Of a stretch of 64,000 bases of DNA, positions 1 through 9,402 are shown one piece after another. Within the stretch, counting starts at the first letter, position 1, and each line of letters starts with the position of its first letter. The notes below the pieces were generated by a model, which saw only the letters and a list, made by a program, of their open reading frames with translations, was not told where the DNA came from and did no database searches. A program made the position numbers and the translations under genes. Source of the stretch: Herbaspirillum huttiense (lineage in GTDB: Bacteria > Pseudomonadota > Gammaproteobacteria > Burkholderiales > Burkholderiaceae_D); NCBI RefSeq assembly GCF_004367745.1, contig NZ_CP037993.1, positions 4,898,001-4,962,000 of the forward strand, given 5' to 3'.

Positions 1-1081
1 CGATGCCGTCGGCGTAGTAGTCGATGAGCACCGACATCAGTTGCAGCGTGTCTTCGTTGAGGGCCAGGAAGGGCAACTGCTCCACCACCAGCAAACCGAA
101 CTGGCGGCCCTCGTAGTTGCGCAAGGGCGCACAGACCAGATAGCGGCTCTGGTTGCGCAGGGTCTGGTTCAGGCTCTCGGTCTGGATATGGCCCAGCTTC
201 TGCTGCGTCAGGCAATAGCGCACCAGCGGATCGTCGGCCGCCAGCGGCGTGACCTTGCCCACGCTGGCCACCGCCTCAGGCAGGACGTGGCCGTGGACAT
301 CGCAGGCAAATACCGAGGCCGACTCCACCTGGCAGCTCTGCACCAGGATCTGCAGGAAGGCATCCGGTGCCGGCATGCGTCCCGGGTCCAGCAGGTATTG
401 CGTGAGCGTGAGGGCGCGCATGCGGTCCAGCGATTCACGCAGGGTCAGCGGCTTGGACAGCAGGTCCTGTTCCAGCCGCTCATGCGACAGGCGCAGCAGG
501 AAGTGATTCTTGGTGAGCATGGTCAGGCGCTCTTCCAGATAGGCATTCACCCCGCGCAGGCGGCGGCTGCGCGCATTCCACACTTCGGCGAACTGGCCGC
601 ACAGCAGCGTCAGCACCAGCCCGCCCAGGAAATAGGCTTGCGGAAAGGCCTGCGCCGCCGATACCACGGCCTGCGCCTCATCCTCATGATGGCCATGCAT
701 GAGCAGATACCAGCCCCCCAGCATGGTGGCCACCGCAACCACGCCCAGCGTGCTGCCGTAGCGCATGGCAAGGATGGCCGGCATCAGCCACAGCCAGGGG
801 AATTGCGCCTCCAGCCCGAACGGATCCTCCGGCGCCAGCCACCAGGCCACACCCAGCGCGGCGGCCACCAGCGCAATGGTCTCGACGATGCGCAGGGCCG
901 CCTTGCGCGGTGATCCGCTGTCGGTATCGAAGCGCGTAAACAGGCGTGACCAGAACTTCTGGCGCTTCTGCGCCGCCGTCGGTGCCGGACGCGGACTGGC
1001 CGCCCACGGCTGGCCACCGCCGGGACGTCCTGAGACCGGTGGTGTAGTGGGCCGTTGGCTGTCGTTCACGTTCTCTCCCAT
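1..1081 (-). CDS. pelD: PelD, c-di-GMP-responsive membrane protein of Pel export (partial, runs off left edge)
   Basis: I translated this frame directly. It stays open for 360 residues from an ATG at 1081 to the window edge. It has a Pro/Ala-rich cytoplasmic N-terminus (about 1-60), hydrophobic segments at about 64-84 and 95-170, a helical linker, and a GAF-like domain (about 220-350). The degenerate GGDEF domain that binds c-di-GMP in known PelD proteins would lie outside the window. The start overlaps the pelC stop by one base (TGATG), which implies translational coupling. By family knowledge PelD is the inner-membrane receptor that switches on Pel synthesis by PelF/PelE/PelG. The identification rests on position after pelA, pelB and pelC plus TM-GAF architecture. 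The ORF caller missed this gene because no stop falls inside the window. Confidence 0.88.
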   Translation of the reverse strand, partial: MGENVNDSQRPTTPPVSGRPGGGQPWAASPRPAPTAAQKRQKFWSRLFTRFDTDSGSPRKAALRIVETIALVAAALGVAWWLAPEDPFGLEAQFPWLWLMPAILAMRYGSTLGVVAVATMLGGWYLLMHGHHEDEAQAVVSAAQAFPQAYFLGGLVLTLLCGQFAEVWNARSRRLRGVNAYLEERLTMLTKNHFLLRLSHERLEQDLLSKPLTLRESLDRMRALTLTQYLLDPGRMPAPDAFLQILVQSCQVESASVFACDVHGHVLPEAVASVGKVTPLAADDPLVRYCLTQQKLGHIQTESLNQTLRNQSRYLVCAPLRNYEGRQFGLLVVEQLPFLALNEDTLQLMSVLIDYYADGI

Positions 1082-1710
1082 CAGGGGCGCTGCATCTCGG
1101 GTGTGGCGGACTCGGTCTGCGCCGCAGTATCCGCGGCATTGGCCGCATTGACGGCCGCCGAGGTGCGCGCCAGCGTGCGCAAGGGCGACAGCAGGCTGCG
1201 CATGAGCTTCTGTGCCACGGCCGACAAGGCTTCGCGGCTCCAGCCACTCTTCGCACCGGCCGCTGCCCAGACCACCTTGCCGCTGGAGACCTCGATCAGC
1301 TGCAGCGTCAGGCCCACCGCCGGCTCGCCATCGATGCCGACCTTGTAGCGCCATTCATCGACGGTGCCGGAGAGCGCATAGGTGATGTTCTCGCTGCGTG
1401 CCCAGTCAAGGGCGGCATCGAGCTGCTTGCGGTCCATCGGCTCGAACAGGGTTTCATTGTTGAGCGAAGCCGGATAGCGGCGCAGCTCGGCCAGGCCATT
1501 GGCGCGCAGGATGCTCTCCGAGATCGACTCGGCACGCAGTCCGGCCTGCGGGGTCTCGGTGTGATTGGCGAAGGGCAGCAAGCCCCAGCGTGCGTCGGCC
1601 GGTACCACCGGCGCGGGGCCGATGTCAGCGGTGGAGCAGGCGGCCAGGCCCAGGGCCAGTACGGCAGCGCTGCCGAGTTTCAACAGCGTGGAGCGGATCT
1701 TGTTTGTCAT
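1081..1710 (-). CDS. pelC: PelC, outer-membrane lipoprotein of Pel export
   Basis: The product is 209 aa. I chose the ATG at 1710 over a longer frame from 1788 because it directly precedes a lipoprotein signal peptide with lipobox LAAC at about residues 22-25, and has AAGGTG about 8 nt upstream. The mature part includes the WGLLPFANHTETPQAG segment typical of PelC-like proteins. Known PelC forms a ring of lipoproteins at the inner face of the outer membrane that guides polysaccharide to PelB. The gene lies 140 bp after pelB and overlaps pelD by one base. It is slightly longer than the Pseudomonas protein because of an Ala-rich C-terminus. Confidence 0.87.
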   Translation of the reverse strand: MTNKIRSTLLKLGSAAVLALGLAACSTADIGPAPVVPADARWGLLPFANHTETPQAGLRAESISESILRANGLAELRRYPASLNNETLFEPMDRKQLDAALDWARSENITYALSGTVDEWRYKVGIDGEPAVGLTLQLIEVSSGKVVWAAAGAKSGWSREALSAVAQKLMRSLLSPLRTLARTSAAVNAANAADTAAQTESATPEMQRP

Positions 1711-1850
1711 GGTGGTCACCTTGGAGCAATGCGCGGCCTTTCGCGGCCATAGATTAATGAGAGCTGATTCATCGATTTCATTGATCAATCAATTTCGACA
1801 CGGTACGGACAGCGAGGCCTTCACCTGCGGTTTCAATTTCAGATTCATAT

Positions 1851-4800
1851 TCAGTAGAACCATTTGTAGAGCACATTCAATTCAAATCCGCGCTGCGGCG
1901 TGTTCGGCGTGGCACTGGTGCTCTGCGCCGCTACCGACAACACGTCCTGTCCCAGCACGCTGCCGGCCACCCCGGCCCGCAGGTTGCGGCCCCAGCCGAT
2001 GTCGGAGGTGCGGGTCAGGCCGAACTCCGCATAAGGACGCCAGGCGCGCGTGTAGGCATTTTCGATGACGGTGCCGGCACCCAGTGCGACACCCCACGAG
2101 CGCGCATCCAGCGGCATGTAGCGAAAGCCCGTCGGATCGTTGCCGGCCGGGACCAGGCGCGCGATCTGGTCATCGCTGGCGCCGCGGTCGCTGAACTTGG
2201 CATCGTTGACGAAGCCGCGCAGGGTCAGGTTGGGATACTCCACGCGCAAGTGCGTCCCGATTTCGGCATTGAGGGTGCGGCCATTGCCGAGCGCCGTGCC
2301 GGATTGCGTCTGGTAGCGCTGCAGGCCGCCGCCCAGGCGCAGGTATTCGGTACGGCTCAATTGCAGGTTCAGGTTCAGTTCGCCGCCGCTGCGCCGTCCG
2401 CCCACGCGGATCAAGGCCGAATCGATGGCCGCCAGGTTCAGCCCGCCATTGCCGGAGAGCGTGAGCTTGGGCGTGAGCTGCTGCGAGAATTCCAGGCGCA
2501 GGCCATTGAAGGAAGTCATCGCATCGCGGTGCTGCAGGCTGGCGCTGACGAACCCATCCTCGATGCGACGGCGCAAGGTGAATTCGAAGAGGCGGTCCAC
2601 CGCCGGCACAGCGCCCAGCAGGGTAGTGTCGTCCACGGTCTGGTGCCGTTCGGTGTAGCCGAAGGAGAAGCGCGTGCCCGGCGTGAGCGCCACGCCGGTG
2701 TTGACCGTGAACAGCTTGGTGGCCAGCGGGAATTCGCGCGTGGCGGTGTAGCCCGCCGAGAAGCGCGGCGGCTCATCGGTCACCAGGCCGGTCAGCCGTC
2801 CGTGCAGTTCATCGTCGGCGGGCAGGCGTTCGAGCTGGTCGAAGGCCAGCGTCTGTGCCAGGCCGACGCGTCCGGCCACGCGTGCCGCTTCGACGCGGTC
2901 ATACATGGGCAGCCAGTCGGCCAGGTTGTCCAGCATGGCATTCAAGCGCTGGCGATCATCGTTGCCCAGGGCCATGGCCAGCTCGCCCCACAGCGGCTTG
3001 TCGAGCTGTTTGGCAAAGCGCGTGGCCAGCCAGGTGCGGGCCAGGTCGGACTGGTTCTGGTTCATCGCATAGGCCAGCGCCAGTTCGCGTGCACCGGAAG
3101 ACAAGCGCGCATCATCGCCCGGGCGCTGGCCGGTGTCGGTGGTGGGCGCAAACAGTGCTGCCGGCCCCTCGGCCAGTTGCGCTGATCGCACCTCATCCTG
3201 GCTGCGCTGGACGGCATCGCTGCGCGCGGCTTGCTGCATGTCCTTGAGCAGGGCCGGGCCGTTGGCGGGGTTGGACTGGCCGTCCGGCCGCGGTGGCAGC
3301 GTCACATCGCTGCGCAACAGTGCGCGCATGACGCGGGCGCTGTCATCGGCGCTCATGAACAGCGGTGCCAGCGCCGCCAGACGATCGCGCCATTCGTGCA
3401 ATTGCCCGGGCGGGACATTGCGCAGCAATTGCGGATTGCGCACTTCCAGCCAGGCATGGCGGCGGATGCGCCAGGCCAGGTCGGGCTGGCCGGTGGCATC
3501 CAGCGCCTCGGCATAACTCATCAGCCACAGGTAATCGTCGTGCGGGAAGCCGGATTTGCGGAACCAGTGCAGCGCCTGGTTCTGCCGGTTCAGCGACATG
3601 TTGGCGGCGGCGTACGGTCCCCACAGTTGCGGCGTGGTCTCGGCATCATGGGCCCACATCGTCATGGCGCGATTGAGCAGTGCGGCATCGCGCGTGGCGA
3701 TCAGTACCCAGAGGGTCTCGGCCCGCACATCGGCCGCGCGCGGTGCCAGCGACAGCGCCAGGCGCATGTCGGCACGCGCGCCCTCGAGATCGCGCTGCAA
3801 TTGCTTGACCGAGGAACGCACGCTGAGGAAAGGAACGTATTTTTCCAATGCCGCATTCTGCTGCGGGGTCAGGCTGGCGAGGAAGCTGCGCGCGCCCTCC
3901 AGGTCATTGAGACGCAGGCGATAGGTCAGCGCCTGCACCGCGAAATTGGGCACGCCGGTGCGGTGGAAGCCGAACTCGGCCAGCTCGGCGGCGGCGCGTG
4001 GTTCGCGGTCCTGGATCACCACCATCATGTTGCTCATGTCGCCTTCGGCGGCCTGGTCTGCGGCCAGCAGGCGGTCATAGCCGATGCGCGCCTCTTCATT
4101 CAGACCCATGTAGCGCGCCACTTCCGCATAGGTGCGCCAGAAGTCGGCATTGCCGTCCGGTGCCACCCTGGCGGCAGCGCGCAGCACTTCCAGCGCATCG
4201 TCCAGGCGGCCGCGCAGATACAGGGGATTGGCGGTCATCAGGGCGTTCGCGGCGGAAGGGCCGAACTCCTCGCGCTGGCGGCGCAAGGTCGCCAGCGCAG
4301 CATCATCGCGGCCCATGCGCAGATACAGCTTGGCCAGCGCTTCCATCGTGCCGTTGCGCTCGGTGGCGGCGTCGGGAGTGCGGGCCGGCTTGCCGCGCAG
4401 ACGCTCTTCCAGCAAGGCGGCGGCGCGTTCGGGCTGGCCGATGTTTTCGTATTGCGCCACCAGCAGGTTGACCCACTGCGCATTGCCGGGCTCGACCTGC
4501 ATCTTGTGCTGCAGGGCCTCGACCAGCATGTCTTGTTCAAAGGTCCCGGCGGCGGCACGCAGGACGTTGTCCCATGCCGCCTCGTCACCCGACAGGCGCG
4601 CATAGGCCAGCCATTGCGGCGTGGCCTGTTCCGGCACACCGCTCCATTCGGAGACCTCGGCCAGGCGCTTGCGCCAGGCCGCGTCATCGGGACGCTGGCG
4701 CACCGCCGATTGCGCCAGCAGGCGCGCATCGACCAGGTTGCGATTGGCCAGGAAGACGTTGTAGGCCAGCGTGTAGATCTCCTCATCGAAGGGCAGCCTG

Positions 4801-5945
4801 GCCAGCGCGCGGCTGGAAGCCATATCGGCCGCCGAGGGCTGGTTCTCCCCGGCCACACGCAGCAGGCGGCCCTGCTGCATCGCGCGCTGCAGTTCATTGT
4901 GCAGGCGCCGGGGATGGTGCAGCAGCGATTGCATCTGCTGCAGCGACTGCCGGAAGTCCTGCATGGACACGGCCACCACGCCCCCCTGCCCGGCCCGCGC
5001 AGCCGCCAGCGGCGACGGCACACGCGCCATCGACAATTGCAGCAACTGCTTCACGTAACGCTCGGCGGCATCCGGGCGATTGGCCGCCTGGGCCAGCCGC
5101 GTCAGGTACAGCAGCACGGTCTTGTCATTGGCCAGCGGACCGAGGTTGGCCTCGGCGGCGGCCAGCGCTTCCTGGTAGAAGCCGCCGGCCTGCAGGGTCC
5201 GCATCGCATCGAGGAAATTCTCGCGGCGCGCCGCCAGCGATCCGGCATGTTGCATGGCCAGCAGGTAGAAGGCCGCGCTGCTGTGATAATCGCCCACGCC
5301 CAGACTCTGCTGGCCCAGGCGCACCGCTTCGGTATAGGACATGTCGGCCGTGCTGCGATCGGCCAGCAGGCGCGCGAAGGCGGCGCGGGCGGACTCGCCG
5401 TCACCGAGTGCCAGCGCATCCTGCGACAGCGTCAGCCATTGCTGCGCAGTGAGCGGATAGGTCATCAGCACATTGAGCTGTTCGCGCAACTGCGCCAGCA
5501 AGAACGTGCGCTCGGGCGCATCCTTCGGCAGGGCGAAGACTTCCTGCTGGCGGATGCGGTATTCCAGCCAGGCCGCCGACAGGCGCGCCGCGGCGCTGCT
5601 GTCCATCTGCAGCAGCGCGAGTTGCGCGCGCGCCTCCCCGAACTGGCCGAGGTCGATCATCTGCTTGACCAGCTCGGCACGCAGCGCCGCATTGCCGGGC
5701 TGGGCCTTGAGGAAGACCTTGATGTACTCGACCGTCAGCTGGTCGGATTTGCCGCTGGCATTGGCCACCTCCAGCCGCTGCTGCAGCGAGACCTTGGGAT
5801 AGACCAGGGCGAGCACCGTCCCGACCGCCAGCGCGAAGCCGGCGATCGTCCAGGGCGAGAACAGCCTGGCCCGTTCATAAGGTGCATTGAACGAGTACCA
5901 GGTGCCGTGTTGTCGCGAGCGGGGCGGTTGCGGAGCCGATGTCAT
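1851..5945 (-). CDS. pelB: PelB, TPR scaffold and outer-membrane beta-barrel exporter
   Basis: The product is 1364 aa from the ATG at 5945. An in-frame start at 6035 would add 30 Arg/Ala-rich residues read out of pelA and is rejected. A cytoplasmic N-terminus is followed by one membrane segment (about 33-53, ending ALVYPKV), about 900 residues of helical TPR-type repeats, and a C-terminal beta-barrel of about 300 residues ending in an aromatic residue (LYKWFY), as expected for BAM-inserted porins. In known Pel systems the TPR part binds PelA and the barrel exports the polymer. It is longer than Pseudomonas PelB. It overlaps the end of pelA by 71 nt and has no clear Shine-Dalgarno, so translation may be coupled to pelA. 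Confidence 0.9.
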   Translation of the reverse strand: MTSAPQPPRSRQHGTWYSFNAPYERARLFSPWTIAGFALAVGTVLALVYPKVSLQQRLEVANASGKSDQLTVEYIKVFLKAQPGNAALRAELVKQMIDLGQFGEARAQLALLQMDSSAAARLSAAWLEYRIRQQEVFALPKDAPERTFLLAQLREQLNVLMTYPLTAQQWLTLSQDALALGDGESARAAFARLLADRSTADMSYTEAVRLGQQSLGVGDYHSSAAFYLLAMQHAGSLAARRENFLDAMRTLQAGGFYQEALAAAEANLGPLANDKTVLLYLTRLAQAANRPDAAERYVKQLLQLSMARVPSPLAAARAGQGGVVAVSMQDFRQSLQQMQSLLHHPRRLHNELQRAMQQGRLLRVAGENQPSAADMASSRALARLPFDEEIYTLAYNVFLANRNLVDARLLAQSAVRQRPDDAAWRKRLAEVSEWSGVPEQATPQWLAYARLSGDEAAWDNVLRAAAGTFEQDMLVEALQHKMQVEPGNAQWVNLLVAQYENIGQPERAAALLEERLRGKPARTPDAATERNGTMEALAKLYLRMGRDDAALATLRRQREEFGPSAANALMTANPLYLRGRLDDALEVLRAAARVAPDGNADFWRTYAEVARYMGLNEEARIGYDRLLAADQAAEGDMSNMMVVIQDREPRAAAELAEFGFHRTGVPNFAVQALTYRLRLNDLEGARSFLASLTPQQNAALEKYVPFLSVRSSVKQLQRDLEGARADMRLALSLAPRAADVRAETLWVLIATRDAALLNRAMTMWAHDAETTPQLWGPYAAANMSLNRQNQALHWFRKSGFPHDDYLWLMSYAEALDATGQPDLAWRIRRHAWLEVRNPQLLRNVPPGQLHEWRDRLAALAPLFMSADDSARVMRALLRSDVTLPPRPDGQSNPANGPALLKDMQQAARSDAVQRSQDEVRSAQLAEGPAALFAPTTDTGQRPGDDARLSSGARELALAYAMNQNQSDLARTWLATRFAKQLDKPLWGELAMALGNDDRQRLNAMLDNLADWLPMYDRVEAARVAGRVGLAQTLAFDQLERLPADDELHGRLTGLVTDEPPRFSAGYTATREFPLATKLFTVNTGVALTPGTRFSFGYTERHQTVDDTTLLGAVPAVDRLFEFTLRRRIEDGFVSASLQHRDAMTSFNGLRLEFSQQLTPKLTLSGNGGLNLAAIDSALIRVGGRRSGGELNLNLQLSRTEYLRLGGGLQRYQTQSGTALGNGRTLNAEIGTHLRVEYPNLTLRGFVNDAKFSDRGASDDQIARLVPAGNDPTGFRYMPLDARSWGVALGAGTVIENAYTRAWRPYAEFGLTRTSDIGWGRNLRAGVAGSVLGQDVLSVAAQSTSATPNTPQRGFELNVLYKWFY

Positions 5946-8859
5946 ATTGATGAACTGCAGTCTTGCCGGTGAAATTGCGGTACCACGCCTGGCCGGTGAT
6001 GCTGACCGACTTGCCCTTGGCCAGCGCCACGCCATCGGCGGTAGCGGTACAGGCGCGCGCGCCGCTGACGCTGAAGGTCGTCACGCCATTGGCGGTGAGC
6101 GAAAAACGCAGCTCGGCCTTGTTGCCGTTGATGCTGCGCTGGAAATCACCGACCTGGCCGGCCGCCTCCAGCAGCATGGGCAAGGCCGGCGACGCATCAG
6201 CTTGCTCGCTGCTGCTGCGCTGGCGGATGCGCACTTCGCCTGCCGAGGTGATCAGGTAGCGGCCACTCGGGCCCGGTGCGATCCCGGCGATGCCGGGCTG
6301 TGACAAGTCCACGTCAGGCGCATCGGCCGGGATGCGCAGCGTGCGCAGATACTCGCCGGTGCGATAGACCAGCGTGCCATCGGCAGTGCGGGCGATGCTG
6401 GTGTTTTCGAAATCGATGACCTTGCGGATGTACTGCGAGACGTACAGCCGCGTGAACGGCTGCGCCTCCGCCCAGCGGTGGATCTTGTGCAGGGCCGCCA
6501 CCGAGGCGGGCTTGGTGCCGGCATAAAAGTGGTAGTAGATGTCCACCGCCTTGAAGCGGACCGGCTCGCCGGTCAGTTCATAACTTTCGATGGCGCGCTC
6601 GAAACCGTAGAAGGGACCGGTCCAGTTGCCGGTGTAGACGTTCTCGTCCTGGTTGGGCGCGAAGACCTGGTACCAGCCCTGCTTGCGCACACCTTGCGCG
6701 GCGATGTCGGTCCAGGTGTTGCGGCTCCTGGTGATCATGGTGTCGCCGCCGTTCATGTTGAGGAAACCGTCCAGATAAGTCTGGGCGATGGCCTCGGGCG
6801 GCGGCACGCAGTTGCCGGTCCAGAGGAAGACTTCAGCCTTCTTGCCGGGCGGCAGCAGGGTCTTGTTGATGTAGTCCATCGACCCCTTGATCTCGCGCTG
6901 CAGGTTGAATTTGTAGTTGGGGATGTCCAGCGTGCGCGAGGCATCGCCATCCATCTGGTTGATGTCGGCAGTGCGAGTGTCATACATCGCATCGGCCCAG
7001 TTGAAGGGATGCGAGAAGGAATGGCTGGCCGGCTCCACATAAGGCAGCGTGAACATCTTCCGCGCCAGCGCCGTGGTCTGTGCGGAGAGCTGCGGATAGA
7101 CGCCCTGCGGGCTCAGCTCGCCCTCCACCACCGAGACCGTCACGGGGAAGCGGTAGCGGTCCCATATCTCCCGCTGCAGCACTTCGACCGCAAAGGGCGA
7201 GCCCGGATATTCGGCCTTGGAGGGAAACCCATCGCCATCGAGGTGGCTGGTCTGGATGCGGCGGCCGCCCTCGGTGGTCACGTCCGGCACCGGAATGGCG
7301 GGCAGGCGCAGCGCGCGTTTGAGGAACAGCATCGGCTGCAGCACCCAGCGCGGCGGATCCATCACCTGCAGCGTGGTAGTGGCGAACGGGGCCAGGGCGA
7401 ATCCGCCCCAGGGCATGATGGCGGCGGCATCGTAGATGTTGTTGCGGCCATCCTTCATGCGCAGCAGCGACTTGGCGGCAGGATCGGTCAGGCGCACCAG
7501 CTCCAGCTGCGTGCGGTCCACGCGCGGCTTGGTCTCGAAACCCATCAGTTCGGGATCGGCTTGCGTGACCTCCAGCTGTTCCGGCGCAGGGGCGGAAAAA
7601 CTGGTCAGCCCCAGCATGCCGGCACTGAGCTTGGTCATCTGGAAACCGAAGGCATTGAAGATGGCCACCGGCACACCTTCCTTGATGCGCTGCCCGATCC
7701 ACGGGCCCAGGCGCTGGTGATCGGTACCGCTGCGGAACCAGGTCACCACGCCGGCATAGCGTCCGGCCAGTGGCTCGGTGGGCAGGCCCTCGCGGCCGAC
7801 TTCACGGAATTCGTAACGCAAGCCGAGGTGATTGAGCTGGATGCCGAGGAAGCGTTGGGCCTCGGTGGTATGCAGGTCATCGCCCTGAGCCACATCCAGC
7901 AGCACCAGCACATTGCGCGGCACCAGTTCGACACTGGACACGCCCATGGACATCAGCGTGCCATCGGCCACCCAGGGCAGGAAGCCGTCGGCGCTGATCT
8001 TTTTGGCCGTCTCGCGCGCCAGGGCGCGGGCACCGGGCTGGAACGGGTCGACGTAATCGATCGCGATGGCCGGCAGGCGATAGCGGTCGCGGATGGTACG
8101 CAGCTGGCCGGAGAGCCAGGCGCGGTCATTGTCGGTGACGGCACCATAGCTGCGGCGGCCGGCGTCGTAGCCGCGATAGAGCGATTCGGCAGCCACCGCA
8201 TACGTCAGCGGAGCCACATCGGGGAACAGTTCGAAGCCGCGATTGAGAATCAGCTTGGCCTCCGGATAGCGGCGCTTGAATTCGCGCAACGTGGCGATCA
8301 TGGCCTGCGTCTGGGCGGCGCGTTCGGCATCGGTCTTGGCAAAGAGCTGGTAGGAATCCAGCGTGTCGAGGAAGAAACCGCGCCAGCCCTGCGCCCACAA
8401 GGGCGCCACGATCTTGTCGAGGAAGAAGTCGCGCCAGCCGGGCGCGGTCTGGTCGATCACGCGGCTGCCCCACGCGGCGTTGTCGCCCTTGAGCAGGCCG
8501 GGCGGCATCTGCTTGTAGTAAGGCCGCGAAGGCTGGACCTCGCCCAGCGAGACATAGGCAAACAGCTGGTGCGGCCCGTTGGCCGCACTGCGCGTGCGTG
8601 CGGCCGGGTCGCGCACGAAGGCCGGTTCCACCACGGCCACGTCAAAGGCCTGCAGGTCAGCCAGCGGGGGATTGGGGCCGTAATAGAAGGCGATCGAGGT
8701 GGGCGCGGCCGCCGTGGCCGCCGCCGGGTTCTGGGCCGGCGCTGCACCGGTCACCAGCGCCGCCGCGCTGGCGGCCAGGGTCCAGGCCAGCGCCCGCAAG
8801 GCGCGCCAGGTCCGGCCGGCTGTTTGTTGTATGGCTTGGCTTGCTGCAGAGCGCGGCAC
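5875..8859 (-). CDS. pelA: PelA, periplasmic Pel hydrolase/deacetylase
   Basis: The product is 994 aa from a GTG at 8859, with AGGGAGA 4-10 nt upstream. The N-terminus is signal-peptide-like (about 17-43, ending GAAPAQ). Residues about 53-310 match the PelA glycoside hydrolase fold, with FFLDTLDSY at about 162-170 and a candidate catalytic Glu225 in AAESLY. A middle reductase-like domain follows. A CE4-like deacetylase then shows HLDGDGF (Asp541) and SHSFSHPF (His613, His617), the expected metal-binding triad. Family knowledge: PelA partially deacetylates and trims Pel in the periplasm. It is the first gene of a minus-strand operon with pelBCD. The 71-nt overlap with pelB is unusually long. 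Confidence 0.93.
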   Translation of the reverse strand: MPRSAASQAIQQTAGRTWRALRALAWTLAASAAALVTGAAPAQNPAAATAAAPTSIAFYYGPNPPLADLQAFDVAVVEPAFVRDPAARTRSAANGPHQLFAYVSLGEVQPSRPYYKQMPPGLLKGDNAAWGSRVIDQTAPGWRDFFLDKIVAPLWAQGWRGFFLDTLDSYQLFAKTDAERAAQTQAMIATLREFKRRYPEAKLILNRGFELFPDVAPLTYAVAAESLYRGYDAGRRSYGAVTDNDRAWLSGQLRTIRDRYRLPAIAIDYVDPFQPGARALARETAKKISADGFLPWVADGTLMSMGVSSVELVPRNVLVLLDVAQGDDLHTTEAQRFLGIQLNHLGLRYEFREVGREGLPTEPLAGRYAGVVTWFRSGTDHQRLGPWIGQRIKEGVPVAIFNAFGFQMTKLSAGMLGLTSFSAPAPEQLEVTQADPELMGFETKPRVDRTQLELVRLTDPAAKSLLRMKDGRNNIYDAAAIMPWGGFALAPFATTTLQVMDPPRWVLQPMLFLKRALRLPAIPVPDVTTEGGRRIQTSHLDGDGFPSKAEYPGSPFAVEVLQREIWDRYRFPVTVSVVEGELSPQGVYPQLSAQTTALARKMFTLPYVEPASHSFSHPFNWADAMYDTRTADINQMDGDASRTLDIPNYKFNLQREIKGSMDYINKTLLPPGKKAEVFLWTGNCVPPPEAIAQTYLDGFLNMNGGDTMITRSRNTWTDIAAQGVRKQGWYQVFAPNQDENVYTGNWTGPFYGFERAIESYELTGEPVRFKAVDIYYHFYAGTKPASVAALHKIHRWAEAQPFTRLYVSQYIRKVIDFENTSIARTADGTLVYRTGEYLRTLRIPADAPDVDLSQPGIAGIAPGPSGRYLITSAGEVRIRQRSSSEQADASPALPMLLEAAGQVGDFQRSINGNKAELRFSLTANGVTTFSVSGARACTATADGVALAKGKSVSITGQAWYRNFTGKTAVHQYDIGSATAPLATTRHLVLVQCTL

Positions 8860-9067
8860 GGGCTCTCCCTGATGGATTTGTTATCAATTTGGCAGGCCGT
8901 ATGAAACCACGGCTGCGGCATTGCTGAAATCCGGAAAATCCTGACATGGATGAGCTTCCATCCTTGTTCTTGTTAAATTTGCCGGATTTTCCCTGTGTGC
9001 TTGTTAGCAATTTGTATCAGATTCTAACTAGATTCAACTGCAAGTTTATTACTTGAAGGGAATTTCG
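8860..9067 (-). promoter_or_regulatory. AT-rich upstream region of the pel operon with dyads
   Basis: The 543 bp between pelA and the GntR gene are clearly more AT-rich than the coding DNA near pelA. I see an inverted pair GGAAAATCC (8933-8941) and GGATTTTCC (8984-8992), with a small dyad ATGGA/TCCAT (8946-8961) between them. This is a plausible operator region for pel transcription. I found no sequence I can confidently call a FleQ box or a sigma-70 promoter. Confidence 0.35.
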
Positions 9068-9280
9068 ATGTCTCTTGATGTGAATATTTTGACGTCCATC
9101 CAAGATAATCCGCTGCCTGAAAACGCCAATGCATTCATATTCGACAATGCGGCGCACAAAAGCAGGGCAGTCCAAACCCGCCTGTGGCGGGCTCAAGCGC
9201 ACCAAAAGCAGGCAAGCCCTGCGCCGACTCCTTCATTTCGTCCATTTTGCGCCGCATCACCCGCCCTCCCGCCAGCGTGA
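9068..9280 (+). CDS. possible small ORF, unknown, low support
   Basis: A 70-codon frame starts at ATG 9068 with GAAGGGA about 7 nt upstream, which is a good ribosome-binding site. The first 30 residues are ordinary in composition (NILTSIQDNPLPENANAF) and come from AT-rich DNA. The second half is basic and Ala/Pro-rich and looks like random translation of GC-rich DNA. I recognise no family. The only support is the ribosome-binding site and its position in the pel/GntR gap. Confidence 0.2.
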   Translation: MSLDVNILTSIQDNPLPENANAFIFDNAAHKSRAVQTRLWRAQAHQKQASPAPTPSFRPFCAASPALPPA

Positions 9281-9349
9281 CCACATTGCGACACCCCGCG
9301 CAAACCCTTGCCACACCGGCGTCTGGCCGCCAATAATCGTCGCGGCTTG

Positions 9350-9385
9350 TTGTATGCCAATCTTGTATATCAGCGTGGCACACAA
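9350..9385. promoter_or_regulatory. candidate operator of the GntR regulator at 9403
   Basis: TTGTATGCCA (9350-9359) and TGGCACACAA (9376-9385) form a 9/10 inverted repeat 26 bp apart, with TTGTATATCA between them at 9363-9372. The site ends 17 bp before the start codon of a FadR-type regulator. TTGT..ACAA-type dyads are common for this subfamily, so autoregulation is a reasonable inference. Confidence 0.4.
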
Positions 9386-9402
9386 CTTGCTGATGAGGGG
9401 AT

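Noticed and set aside
1774..1795. FNR-like site between pelB and pelC (TTGATCAATCAA)
   Set aside because: The half-sites are 2 bp apart instead of the 4 bp needed by FNR.
3231..5972. 913-codon open frame on the plus strand
   Set aside because: It lies wholly antisense to pelB; composition is His/Gln/Arg-rich as expected for a shadow of GC-rich coding DNA, and pelB has clear family features.
6478..8904. 808-codon open frame on the plus strand
   Set aside because: Antisense to pelA, same shadow composition, no motif.
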